Shown in pieces: positions 8,893 through 15,965 of a stretch of 64,000 bases of DNA. Within the stretch, counting starts at the first letter, position 1. Each line of letters begins with the position of its first letter. This stretch comes from Candidatus Raymondbacteria bacterium RIFOXYA2_FULL_49_16. Lineage in GTDB: Bacteria > Fibrobacterota > OXYB2-FULL-49-7 > XYB2-FULL-49-35. Location of the stretch: positions 1 to 64,000 of the forward strand of contig MFYT01000023.1 of NCBI GenBank assembly GCA_001789205.1. The letters are read 5' to 3'. Below the pieces are notes generated by a model that saw nothing but the letters and a program-made list of their open reading frames with translations, made no database searches and had not been told where the DNA came from. The translations under genes were made by a program, and so were the position numbers.

Positions 8893-10344
8893 TTAGGGGC
8901 GGCAAGCAACCCGGAAGCCGATGCCGTTGAAACGGTAGTACGGGTCGTAGTCGTAGCGGTAGCCGGAACGCAGGTTGAAGCCGCTGCCGTAGCCGTTGAA
9001 GTAGCTGCCCCCGCGCAACACACGGTTGGAACCACCCACAGCACCTGTTGGATTCGTCTGCGCCGCACTCCCATAACTCCCATACCAGTCATTTACCCAT
9101 TCCCATACATTCCCGGCCATGTCATACAAACCCCACGCATTCGCTGTCTTGCCTCCAACTATATGAGTCATGCTGTTTGAATTCTGAGAATTCCAGGAAT
9201 ACTGGTCTGCCGTGGCAGACCAGGTATCACTCCAATACCACTTGGTCGTAGATCCTGCCCTGCACGCATATTCCCATTCAGCTTCTGTCGGAAGTCTGTA
9301 CCCGCTCTTTGAGGTATCATAAGATATGCCTGCCAGATCCGAACAGCTATCACCTGGGTTACCTGATATGCCAGTATATGTATAAACCGTATCCTTGCTT
9401 GCCACCTTGCTCAACGCATTACAGAATAAAACCATGTCAAACCAGGTAACATTCTCAACTGGCCACGATGCACCAGAATCAAAAGCCGAGGGATTAACAC
9501 CCATTATGTCTTCATACAATTCTTGCGTCACTTCCGTGGAACCCATCTTAAAGGCGGAAAGCGTCACCTGATGAATTGGCGTGGCATAATCAGCATCGCC
9601 CATCTGAAAAGATCCTGCTGGAATCGAAACCATGGTAAGTGACCTGGTAAGACCAAACTGAACTGTGAGCGTCTCCGGATCGCTCCAAAGACCATTCAAA
9701 TCTTGTGCCTTGGCTATAACTGCCCGCCGCTGACCTGCATTGCCCAATGGAACAGTTGTCTGCCATACCCAGTTCAGCGTACTGGTACTGTCGTCCCATG
9801 AACCATCGCCCAAACCATCCCAATATACCTTTGCCACTGGCGCAAATCCCTGACCCTGCGCAACATTATCCAGGTTACACTTAAGCGTAACCTCGCACGA
9901 ATTGCCGGGAGTTAAAGTCCCAAATACACCCATGGTAACCCTTTGGGGTGCACCGGAAATAACCGGCTTGTACTGCCTGCCGGTAATTCTAAACACAACA
10001 TTCTGCCTGTCTGCACCAAGAACACGCAGCTTTACCCTGCCTTTGGTCCCGCACTGGCTTGGCGTAACAATGCCGTTATCCAATACAATCAGCGGATTGG
10101 GGCTTGGCGCCCAAGTATTGCCGCTGTCTATGGACAAGGCGATATAACACTGGGCCATGCCCTGCCCCATAGGCTTGAAACCAACAAAACAATCACGGCT
10201 GGTCCGCTGTTGCAATATGCCCTGACCATCGTACCAACTGCTGTCGCTGTTCCACACAGAATCCACGGTAACAGAATCAACCCGAAGCTGCTGCGCTAAA
10301 GAGAGGGTAACTGTCAAAAGAACAAGTAATATTATTGTTTTCAT
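8893..10344 (-). CDS. Secreted FGE/C-type-lectin-fold protein; likely DGR variable protein
   Basis: The 483-residue protein has a signal peptide (MKTIILLVLLTVTLSLAQ), an N-terminal beta-rich part (about 20-235) and a C-terminal formylglycine-generating-enzyme (FGE-sulfatase) domain from MVSIPAGSFQMGDAD (about 239) to GFRVACRP at the end. Fold markers include EVTQELYEDIMG, NVTWFDMVLFCNAL, GYRLPTEAEWEYACRAG, GLYDMAGNVWEWVNDW and RVLRGGSY. The Cys pair used by catalytic FGE near the C-terminus is missing, so a ligand-binding role is more likely than sulfatase activation. In the last 35 codons before GFRVACR all presumed variable codons are NNC, the pattern left by adenine mutagenesis of AAC codons in DGR variable regions. 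The gene starts 3 bases after the stop of a small sorting-domain gene, so they form an operon. No RT or template repeat is seen in the window. Confidence 0.8.
   Translation of the reverse strand: MKTIILLVLLTVTLSLAQQLRVDSVTVDSVWNSDSSWYDGQGILQQRTSRDCFVGFKPMGQGMAQCYIALSIDSGNTWAPSPNPLIVLDNGIVTPSQCGTKGRVKLRVLGADRQNVVFRITGRQYKPVISGAPQRVTMGVFGTLTPGNSCEVTLKCNLDNVAQGQGFAPVAKVYWDGLGDGSWDDSTSTLNWVWQTTVPLGNAGQRRAVIAKAQDLNGLWSDPETLTVQFGLTRSLTMVSIPAGSFQMGDADYATPIHQVTLSAFKMGSTEVTQELYEDIMGVNPSAFDSGASWPVENVTWFDMVLFCNALSKVASKDTVYTYTGISGNPGDSCSDLAGISYDTSKSGYRLPTEAEWEYACRAGSTTKWYWSDTWSATADQYSWNSQNSNSMTHIVGGKTANAWGLYDMAGNVWEWVNDWYGSYGSAAQTNPTGAVGGSNRVLRGGSYFNGYGSGFNLRSGYRYDYDPYYRFNGIGFRVACRP
8911..9006 (-). other. 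Candidate DGR variable region (VR) at the 3' end of the FGE-fold gene
   Basis: Read on the minus strand, the codons from TAC (9001-9003) to GGC (8923-8925) include 21 positions that would be AAC in a template. Here they read TAC, TTC, AAC, GGC, TAC, GGC, AGC, GGC, TTC, AAC, then GGC, TAC, then TAC, GAC, TAC, GAC, then TAC, TAC, then TTC, AAC, GGC. All 21 end in C. The intervening codons (CTG, CGT, TCC, CGC, CCG, CGT) hold no A. A few codons upstream, Tyr, Ser and Gly use TAT, AGT and GGG, so codon choice changes sharply at the boundary. The invariant tail encoding IGFRVACRP matches the position of the mutagenic-homing initiation sequence in known FGE-type DGR targets. Confidence 0.65.
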
Positions 10345-10347
10345 GGG

Positions 10348-10752
10348 TTACCTCACCACCAGAAAGCGTTTGGTAAGAATTGTTTTCCCGACACTCTCAA
10401 GCCTGGCAAAATATATCCCATTGGGCAGAACCATGGACGGCATTACCGCAGAACCTGCCCGAATAGGCAGAGATGAAACTTTTACACCGTTTACCGCATA
10501 TATAGACACCTTCCCATTTGCCAACCCTGACAACGAGAGGGAAACCCTGCCGTTTGAAGGGTTGGGATAAACTGAGAAGGTAAGCGGACCCTGTGCTATA
10601 AGCTGCGCCGTTTCACCAACAGTTGTGGTATTGTTCCATTCAGCCTTTTGCCCTGCGGCAAGGGTAAAGGCACGAGACTGACCAGATGCCTCGTAATAGT
10701 TCTGCGCCCACAGCAGGGCAGGAACTATGCACAGTAAAAACAATGCACGCAT
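10348..10752 (-). CDS. Small secreted protein consisting mainly of a type IX-like sorting domain
   Basis: I chose the ATG at 10750-10752 because it has an AAAGGAG ribosome site 5 bases upstream and opens a signal peptide (MRALFLLCIVPALLWA). The frame runs about 58 codons further upstream, but without signal logic. The 134-residue product has about 45 residues of linker and then a C-terminal sorting domain: FSVYPNPSNGRVSLSLSGL, KVSIYAVNGVKV, LPNGIYFARLE, LTKRFLVVR. A cargo domain is lacking, so the sorting domain stands almost alone. The FGE-fold gene begins 3 bases after its stop. The FGE protein itself lacks a sorting domain, so this partner may help display it; that is inference. Confidence 0.65.
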   Translation of the reverse strand: MRALFLLCIVPALLWAQNYYEASGQSRAFTLAAGQKAEWNNTTTVGETAQLIAQGPLTFSVYPNPSNGRVSLSLSGLANGKVSIYAVNGVKVSSLPIRAGSAVMPSMVLPNGIYFARLESVGKTILTKRFLVVR

Positions 10753-10930
10753 GGCAACTCCTTTAAAAAAAAAATTAGATAAACCAAAAACAGAGAAGAT
10801 TGCTATGAGAGAGAGAATTCGTGTGACTTGCTGAATATTCATGTCCACAATATTACAGTTAGATAAGCAGAAATGCAAGTTTTTACATACTTGGAACTTC
10901 ACTTTGCAATTAAAGTAGAATTCCATGCTA

Positions 10931-10974
10931 AAAAGAAAAGCCCCCTAAATCATTGAGATTCAAGGGGCTTTATT
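10931..10974 (-). terminator. Rho-independent terminator
   Basis: The hairpin has arms AAGCCCC (10938-10944) and GGGGCTT (10964-10970). On the minus strand it is followed by TTTTCTTTTT. It lies just downstream of the tRNA-like fragment and was probably its terminator. Confidence 0.65.
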
Positions 10975-10978
10975 GTAC

Positions 10979-11016
10979 GCCTGACAGGAGTTGAATCTGT
11001 GACTCGCTGATTAAGC
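10979..11016 (-). pseudogene. 3' half of a decayed tRNA gene, cut by an insertion sequence
   Basis: On the minus strand the sequence CTTAATCAGCGAGTCACAG, then ATTCAACTCCTGTCAGGCG, has the layout of a tRNA from the anticodon loop through the T arm (ACAG stem, TTCAACT loop, CTGT stem) into the acceptor. A terminator follows. The left end of the ISAzo13-like element lies exactly at the anticodon loop. No 5' half is found on the other side of the element, which abuts an IS3 remnant instead. The anticodon would be CTT (Lys) if read conventionally. Confidence 0.4.
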
Positions 11017-12310
11017 ATTTAAGTAAAAATAACTTCCCTGTTTGATAATCATTTATTTGTGTGGCAGTATCTGGTAATTCCATTCACCATGAAACTTATT
11101 TTGTCGTTGATTGATTTTTAACATTTCGGCCTCGTCAACCAATTTACCCTTTTCGTAAATATTGTTGTCAAGAATCGCTTTAATTTCCAGTCCGGTTTTT
11201 GTCCTTGTATTGGAAATAAGTTGTACTACTGTTTCACGGGTTTCTAAAGGCCTGCCTCTCCAGTTTTTGGTAATATAACTGAACATTCGATGCTCAATTT
11301 CATTCCATTTACTGGTACCTGGCGGAAAGTGGCAAACGGTTATGGTAATGCCCAATTCATTCGCAAGTTTTTGTAATTCATATTTCCATAATTTTACCCG
11401 ATACCCGTTACTTCCACCGCAATCTGCGGTTATAAGCAGTTGCTGAATCTTCTTATATTCTGGCTTGCCCATTACATGCCACCAACTGCGAATAGTATTT
11501 ACTGCAAACTCAGCAGTATCAGAGCTTATGCCTACGCTTACCCAGCCTTTATTTTTACCAATATCGTAAACACCGTAAAATGCAACTTTGCCAAGTTTCT
11601 TATCTGGAAAGGCATGCATATTAACTTCGAGCGGCTTACCCTTTATTCTATACTCCCTACCCTGATTCTTATACTCTCCAATGGCTTCCTTCTTTTTTGT
11701 ATCTACTGAAATTGTGGGATACCCGTTTGCCTGGAATTCTTTTACTTTCTTGTAAATATACTCAAACTGTTCGTTTCTGTCCGGATGATTTGTTCCTTCT
11801 CTTCTTTTTCTGTTTGACTGTAAACTGTAATCTAAATCTACGAGTACCGAATATACGGTTTTTTGACTTACGGTATACCCCTGTGCCTTTAATTCATCGG
11901 ACAATTTATACGTGCTTTTACATGTCCACAACAACGATGATTCCGGATCACCACGAGTAACAGGCTCGATCAGTTTTTCTAAATCTTTTAGAATATCGCG
12001 TTGCGCTATATTGATTCTTTTCCTGCCACCGCCAAGGCTTCGAATACGATTGCCGTTTCCTTTATTCGTAAGTTCCTTGATTCCCTTGCGAATTGTTTTA
12101 AAATCTATGCCAGTTGTTTTGTGTACAATATTTATTCCGCCTCTGCCAATGCTATTGGCTTCAGTCGCAGCCCATAATCTTTTACTTTTCTCGTTCAGAC
12201 AAAACGAAAGCTGGCGATATTTGATTTTTACATTTTTAACATATGCTTTTGTTGCTGCACTCATTCAAAGAATATATCGACTCAAAAAGGGAAGTTATTT
12301 TTACTTAAAT
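11017..12310 (-). mobile_element. Complete ISAzo13-like insertion sequence
   Basis: The element is 1294 bp with a 24-base perfect terminal inverted repeat, starting ATTTAAGTAAAAATAACTTC at the left (11017) and its complement at the right (ending 12310). The match continues imperfectly inward as CCCTnTTTGA. It contains one transposase gene. No target duplication is obvious: the left flank is a tRNA remnant and the right flank is the first base of an IS3 end, so rearrangement followed insertion or it inserted at the IS3 tip. Confidence 0.8.
11053..12264 (-). CDS. ISAzo13-family DDE transposase
   Basis: The 403-residue protein matches the Rhodopirellula-type DDE transposase family (ISAzo13). 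It has an N-terminal helix-turn-helix part (WAATEANSIGRGGINIVHKTTG, then IDFKTIRKGI) and a catalytic core with D in ISVDTKKKE, D in LLITADCGGSNGYR and E in GTSKWNEIEHRMFSYI. No frameshift or internal stop is present, so the element may be active. Its AT-rich composition differs from the neighbouring chromosomal genes. Confidence 0.85.
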   Translation of the reverse strand: MSAATKAYVKNVKIKYRQLSFCLNEKSKRLWAATEANSIGRGGINIVHKTTGIDFKTIRKGIKELTNKGNGNRIRSLGGGRKRINIAQRDILKDLEKLIEPVTRGDPESSLLWTCKSTYKLSDELKAQGYTVSQKTVYSVLVDLDYSLQSNRKRREGTNHPDRNEQFEYIYKKVKEFQANGYPTISVDTKKKEAIGEYKNQGREYRIKGKPLEVNMHAFPDKKLGKVAFYGVYDIGKNKGWVSVGISSDTAEFAVNTIRSWWHVMGKPEYKKIQQLLITADCGGSNGYRVKLWKYELQKLANELGITITVCHFPPGTSKWNEIEHRMFSYITKNWRGRPLETRETVVQLISNTRTKTGLEIKAILDNNIYEKGKLVDEAEMLKINQRQNKFHGEWNYQILPHK

Positions 12311-12676
12311 TGACCCTGCACCAGAGATTTGGACACACCGAAAAACACAATTATATTATCATGAGGAGGTGTGTTCGTGGAGACAGGAAGAAAACGGAAG
12401 TACATATGATGCCGAGTTCAAGCGCGAAGCAGTGCGCTTATCGCTGGAGAAAGGCAAGACGGCTCGGTCAGTCGAGCGCGATCTGGGACTCTGGCAAGGA
12501 GCTGTCACTGGCGGTGTGGACTTACAAAGGACCCGGAACAGTCCTTTACAGGCAAAGGAAATCTGAAAGTCCAGGACGCGGAGGTAAGCGACCTGCGCAA
12601 GGAACTTGAAAGGGTTACCCGGAATCGCGATATCTTAAAAAAGCAGTGGTCATCTTCTCAAAGGAACCGAACCTAA
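12311..12676 (+). pseudogene. IS3-family remnant: left end plus frameshifted orfA
   Basis: The sequence starts TGACCCTGCACC and then TTTGGACA, which looks like an IS3-family terminal repeat. The orfA reading begins near 12390 (YDAEFKREAVRLSLEKGKTA, RSVERDLGLWQGAV). It shifts frame near 12515 and again further on (DPEQSFTGKGNLKVQDAEVS, DLRKELERV, RDILKK). It stops near 12676 and no orfB follows. The remnant is inactive. Confidence 0.75.
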
Positions 12677-12764
12677 TAAAACCTTGAATCGTCTTCCAAA
12701 CCCCAGCGGTTTTGAATCGCAGTAAGCTGCGAAGTATTATACCTGGATATGCGAATAAAAGTAC

Positions 12765-12799
12765 TTGCTTAAATATATCATTATTGGTATATTAAACAT
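12765..12799 (+). promoter_or_regulatory. Promoter/operator of higBA, probably leaderless
   Basis: A TTGCTT box (12765-12770) is separated by 17 bases from TATATT (12788-12793), and the ATG of higB starts 6 bases further on, where transcription should begin. No Shine-Dalgarno sequence can fit. The promoter is covered by a palindrome, AATATA (12772-12777) and TATATT (12788-12793), a plausible operator for the HigA antitoxin. Confidence 0.5.
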
Positions 12800-13150
12800 A
12801 TGGAATACAAGGTAATCATACTACCCCATGCTCTTGAGTTCATCCAAAGTGTTCCAGCAAAAATGCGGGCAAAAACATACCGTACAATCGGGTTGCTGGA
12901 AATGTTCGGTTACCAGCTGTGCGAACCGCATTCGAAACCACTGACGGGATATGACGGATTGAAAGAATTGCGGATTAAGGTTGCAACGGGTATTTGCCGG
13001 CTTTTCTATTTTCATTTTAGGGATAAAATTTATATCATGACCTCGGGGTACACAAAGAAGGATGATAAAACAGACCCCCGGCAAATCGATAGAGCAGTAC
13101 GCATAATGAATGAATTTAAAAATGGAGGATATAAAAATGAGAACCTATGA
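12800..13150 (+). CDS. higB: HigB/RelE-like toxin (Gp49 family)
   Basis: The 116-residue protein has the compact RelE-fold layout of phage-derived Gp49/HigB toxins: YKVIILPHALEFIQSVPAK at the start, KPLTGYDGLKELRIK in the middle, GICRLFYFHF, then YIMTSGYTKKDDKTD and a C-terminal helix. Such toxins are ribosome-dependent mRNA interferases. It overlaps the antitoxin gene by 14 bases. The toxin-first order is typical of higBA. Confidence 0.85.
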   Translation: MEYKVIILPHALEFIQSVPAKMRAKTYRTIGLLEMFGYQLCEPHSKPLTGYDGLKELRIKVATGICRLFYFHFRDKIYIMTSGYTKKDDKTDPRQIDRAVRIMNEFKNGGYKNENL

Positions 13151-13433
13151 TTACAAGAAGCTGTTAAAAGAGGAACTCAAGAATCCTGAATTCCGCAAGG
13201 AATACGACGCGCTTGCGGAGGAATTTGAACTCGCTAAAGAAGTAATTTCCCTGCGTTTAAAGGCGGGCCTTACTCAAAAAGAGCTTGCAGAAAAGGCCCA
13301 CACCTCCCAGCCAGCCATTGCCCGCCTGGAATCCGGGCACTATACAACGGTGAGCATGTCCTTTTTAAACAGAATTGGCAAAGCATTAGGGGCTATGCCG
13401 GAAATACACTTCAGGAAACTCAAAGCTGCCTAA
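13137..13433 (+). CDS. higA: HigA-like antitoxin (XRE helix-turn-helix)
   Basis: The start at 13137 was chosen for its GGAGG ribosome site (13124-13128); an upstream in-frame ATG at 13110 is less likely. The 98-residue product has an N-terminal toxin-binding part and a C-terminal helix-turn-helix: ISLRLKAGLTQKELAEKA, HTSQPAIARLESG, SMSFLNRIGKALG. It should bind HigB and repress the operon through the palindrome upstream of higB. Confidence 0.85.
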   Translation: MRTYDYKKLLKEELKNPEFRKEYDALAEEFELAKEVISLRLKAGLTQKELAEKAHTSQPAIARLESGHYTTVSMSFLNRIGKALGAMPEIHFRKLKAA

Positions 13434-13486
13434 CGAGTACCTGAAATATCTTGACGCTGGAATGGCACAACTTCGAAGACCCCAAT

Positions 13487-13930
13487 GCAAGGCAACATTG
13501 CCGCTCAACCTGATGCGCCTGAGGCGCACAGGTTACCGGCGTTGTTCACCCTGCCCTCCTTTTCCATGGGAACTCCCCATGTGCCGCTTGAAGACAAGGA
13601 AACGCTTTCGGCCATGCTGGAAAAATTGCGCATTCATTTGTGCGTATAACGACGCACGCCGGAATATTGCCAAACCCGCTGACGCCGCTCCAGGCAATTG
13701 CCGTACTGGATGCATTAATCGGCCAGCCAAACATCAGGCTCGTTTCAGAAACGGAATTGTTCTGGGAAACGTATAAAAAAGAGGTTCTTTCCGGACATTT
13801 CAGGGGCAGCGCGATCTCTGATGTGGTGATCGCCGCCTTGCTGAAAGAACATGGGGTCTCCATGCTCTATACCGCAGACAGGGACTTCCTGCGATTTAAA
13901 GGGATAAAATCAGTAAATCCGCTGGAATAA
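13487..13930 (+). pseudogene. vapBC-type toxin-antitoxin remnant (copy 1)
   Basis: Two frames meet here. One, ending at 13649, gives the tail of a VapB-like antitoxin (LFTLPSFSMGTPHVPLEDK, ETLSAMLEKLR). The other, from about 13622 to 13930, gives the C-terminal two thirds of a PIN-domain toxin: AHSFVRITTHAGILPNPLTP, AIAVLDALIGQPNIRL, AISDVVIAALLKEHG, TADRDFLRFKGIKSVNPL. The first 50-60 residues of VapC, with its first catalytic Asp, are missing, and so is the start of VapB. A GTG at 13640 could yield a 96-residue stub. Part of this block is repeated, inverted, at 50627-50876. Confidence 0.7.
13543..13786 (+). repeat. Inverted repeat, copy 1 (partner at 50627-50876)
   Basis: From TGTTCACCCTGCCCTCC to AAAAAAGAGGTT the 244 bases match the complement of 50627-50876 with about five mismatches and one 6-base gap (copy 2 has an extra TCTCCT). 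Outside these limits the similarity ends abruptly on both sides. Confidence 0.85.
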
Positions 13931-14030
13931 TTGACAGGGCTATCTCCAGTACACCAGGTTGAGGTCCACCAGATTCTCCACGTCCCTGTTGAAAGGCATG
14001 ACCCGAACGCCGTAATTGAACTTGCCCGAC

Positions 14031-15215
14031 TTATCCGCCGTTCGTCTGTTGACTTGGATTCGGTATTTCAGGATGAAGATTAAGCAGGAAATCCCACGCT
14101 GGAATGCAAAGAACCTCGTTGATTATGATGCGCTCTGGTCCACGGTAGAGCAGTACTATCTGCGCGTCCGGATAATCCGTCCTGAAGGTTTTGAGTCCGC
14201 GAAGATCTTCCGGCGATATTTTCGCGCTGTTCTTGACTTCAAGTGCAAGAAAGACCCCTTCCCCATACAGGATAAAATCAACCTCAACACCCGAACGTGT
14301 GCGCCAAAAATAAAGCCTTGCGTCTGGATGGGCGTACTCAGTCCATGCGCGGAGGTGCTGTGCGACCATGCCTTCCAATGCGGTACCGTCAATTTCAGCG
14401 GGCCGATCCAGCGGGCCCTTAGGCCGTATAGACCGGTAAACCCCTGCATCAAACAGATAGAATTTGTTGTGAGTCACGGTGGCCCTTTGGGCCCGCTTGG
14501 TGAATACCGGAATCCGGAACGCCAGAAGCAAATCTTCTAAAATTGAAATATACCCTTCAACGGTCTTACGCTCAGCCTGACATTCCCGCGCGACATTCGC
14601 CGTATTAAGAAGCGAGGCATGGGAGAAGGAAACCGCCTCGATAAATCTTGAAAATCCGCTTATATTCCTGGCCAGGCCTTCCTGCTGGACTTCCTCGCGA
14701 ATGTAAAGGGACACATATGTTTTTAGCACCTCATCCGGGCTTTCAGCGGCCATGACGACCGGCAGAAGTCCGGTCTGTAATGCATTGTCCAGGGAAAATC
14801 GGGGTCCTAATTCCGAGGCCATGAAGGGATGGAGATGTTTCTCCACGGCACGTCCGGCCAGAAGATCGACCCCGGTCCTTTTCAGTTTTCGTGCGCTTGA
14901 ACCGGTGAGAATAAAACGAACATCTTTTTGTTCTTCTATGAGGGAATGCACCTCGCTGAGCAACGCCGGAACTTTTTGTATTTCATCTATAACGATCGTC
15001 CGGCATGCCGGATTTGCTGCCACTAGTCCGCGAAGCCTGGACGGGTCAGTAACAAATGATTGAAATATGTCGGATTTTAATAAATCGATGGAGAGGATTT
15101 CAGGGAAAGAGTGCCGTATCCAGAAGGATTTACCCGTGCCCCTTGGTCCAAACAAGAAGCAGCTTTGGGACGGTATCTTCAAAAAACGGTATATTGTTTC
15201 CATATTTAGACTCAA
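14031..15215 (-). CDS. AAA+ ATPase with DUF4143 domain
   Basis: The 394-residue protein has a Walker A motif (LFGPRGTGKS, about residues 22-31), a Walker B-like TIVIDEIQKVP and an arginine-rich ILTGSSARKLKR, which define the AAA_14 group. The C-terminal half is a DUF4143 nuclease-like domain with VEVDFILYGEG and LALEVKNSAK, resembling a PD-(D/E)xK core. Such genes are widespread single-gene accessory ATPases of uncertain function. Here it lies among toxin-antitoxin remnants and IS elements. The first ATG (15213-15215) has no strong ribosome site; the second, five codons in, is also possible. Confidence 0.85.
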   Translation of the reverse strand: MSLNMETIYRFLKIPSQSCFLFGPRGTGKSFWIRHSFPEILSIDLLKSDIFQSFVTDPSRLRGLVAANPACRTIVIDEIQKVPALLSEVHSLIEEQKDVRFILTGSSARKLKRTGVDLLAGRAVEKHLHPFMASELGPRFSLDNALQTGLLPVVMAAESPDEVLKTYVSLYIREEVQQEGLARNISGFSRFIEAVSFSHASLLNTANVARECQAERKTVEGYISILEDLLLAFRIPVFTKRAQRATVTHNKFYLFDAGVYRSIRPKGPLDRPAEIDGTALEGMVAQHLRAWTEYAHPDARLYFWRTRSGVEVDFILYGEGVFLALEVKNSAKISPEDLRGLKTFRTDYPDAQIVLLYRGPERIIINEVLCIPAWDFLLNLHPEIPNPSQQTNGG

Positions 15216-15376
15216 AAAGGAATCAAGATACTCATAATATATAATTATGTTCTAACATATTCAAGAATAAAATGTTATATACCACCTTGTTTTCCGATTC
15301 CGTACCGGTATTAACCCTCACCGCATTCCATTATTAATGCAAACGGCGCAACACGGTAGGCTCCGCGAGGAATATA

Positions 15377-15892
15377 ATGGTTTCGCGCACGAACAAGAGC
15401 ATTGCGGCGCGGTGGTTTGTTAACGAAGCAATAGGCGACCTGCACCTGAAGACCGACACGGCAAGTGCGGTAAACAGCGGCGTCGTGCTTGCCGAAAATC
15501 CTCTTGACTGGAACTGCCTTCCGCGCGACAACCAGCCCGACATCGGCGCAGATGAATTCTCGAATAATCCGGTTGCGATTGACGTTGCCGCTGCGGCCAG
15601 AGGCGGGACATATCTGAGCAATGCGGAACCGAATCCGTTCCAACCCCGCAACAGTCATACGGTACGGCATATCAAAAACAGACGCACACAGGCCTTTCAG
15701 CATCACTGTTTCGGCGCTTGACTGCACAACCGTCACAGGACACTGTCAACGGGGACTCCAATCGGCGGTAATTATGCGGTCGTATGGGATGGTAAAGACA
15801 ATGCGGGCAAGCAGGTTGCCGCTGGTAATTACCTGGTGCGTCTGAAGGCCGGCAGTACTGTCAAGACAACCCGCGTTTCATTGTTGAAATAG
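15377..15892 (+). pseudogene. Decayed 3' end of a beta-helix protein with sorting domain
   Basis: Three frames must be joined to read one protein tail. 15377-15660 gives GDLHLKTDTASAVNSG, QPDIGADEFSNNP and SNAEPNPFQP. About 15640-15720 gives ATVIRYGISKTDAHRPF. 15745-15892 gives PIGGNYAVVWDGKDNAGKQV and AAGNYLVRLKAG, ending TTRVSLLK. The first piece matches the DIGADE end of secreted parallel beta-helix proteins, as in the giant gene at 51327. The rest is a FlgD-like sorting domain. Upstream parts of the gene are absent. Confidence 0.7.
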
Positions 15893-15965
15893 GCAGTATT
15901 CTTCAGCTATTGTCCCTTCATTGGCCCAACCGCTCCATGGTTCTGGCCGTGTCTCAGGGGGAATA

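Noticed and set aside
10979-11016. A functional tRNA gene
   Set aside because: Only the 3' half is present, and no 5' half exists on the far side of the insertion element.
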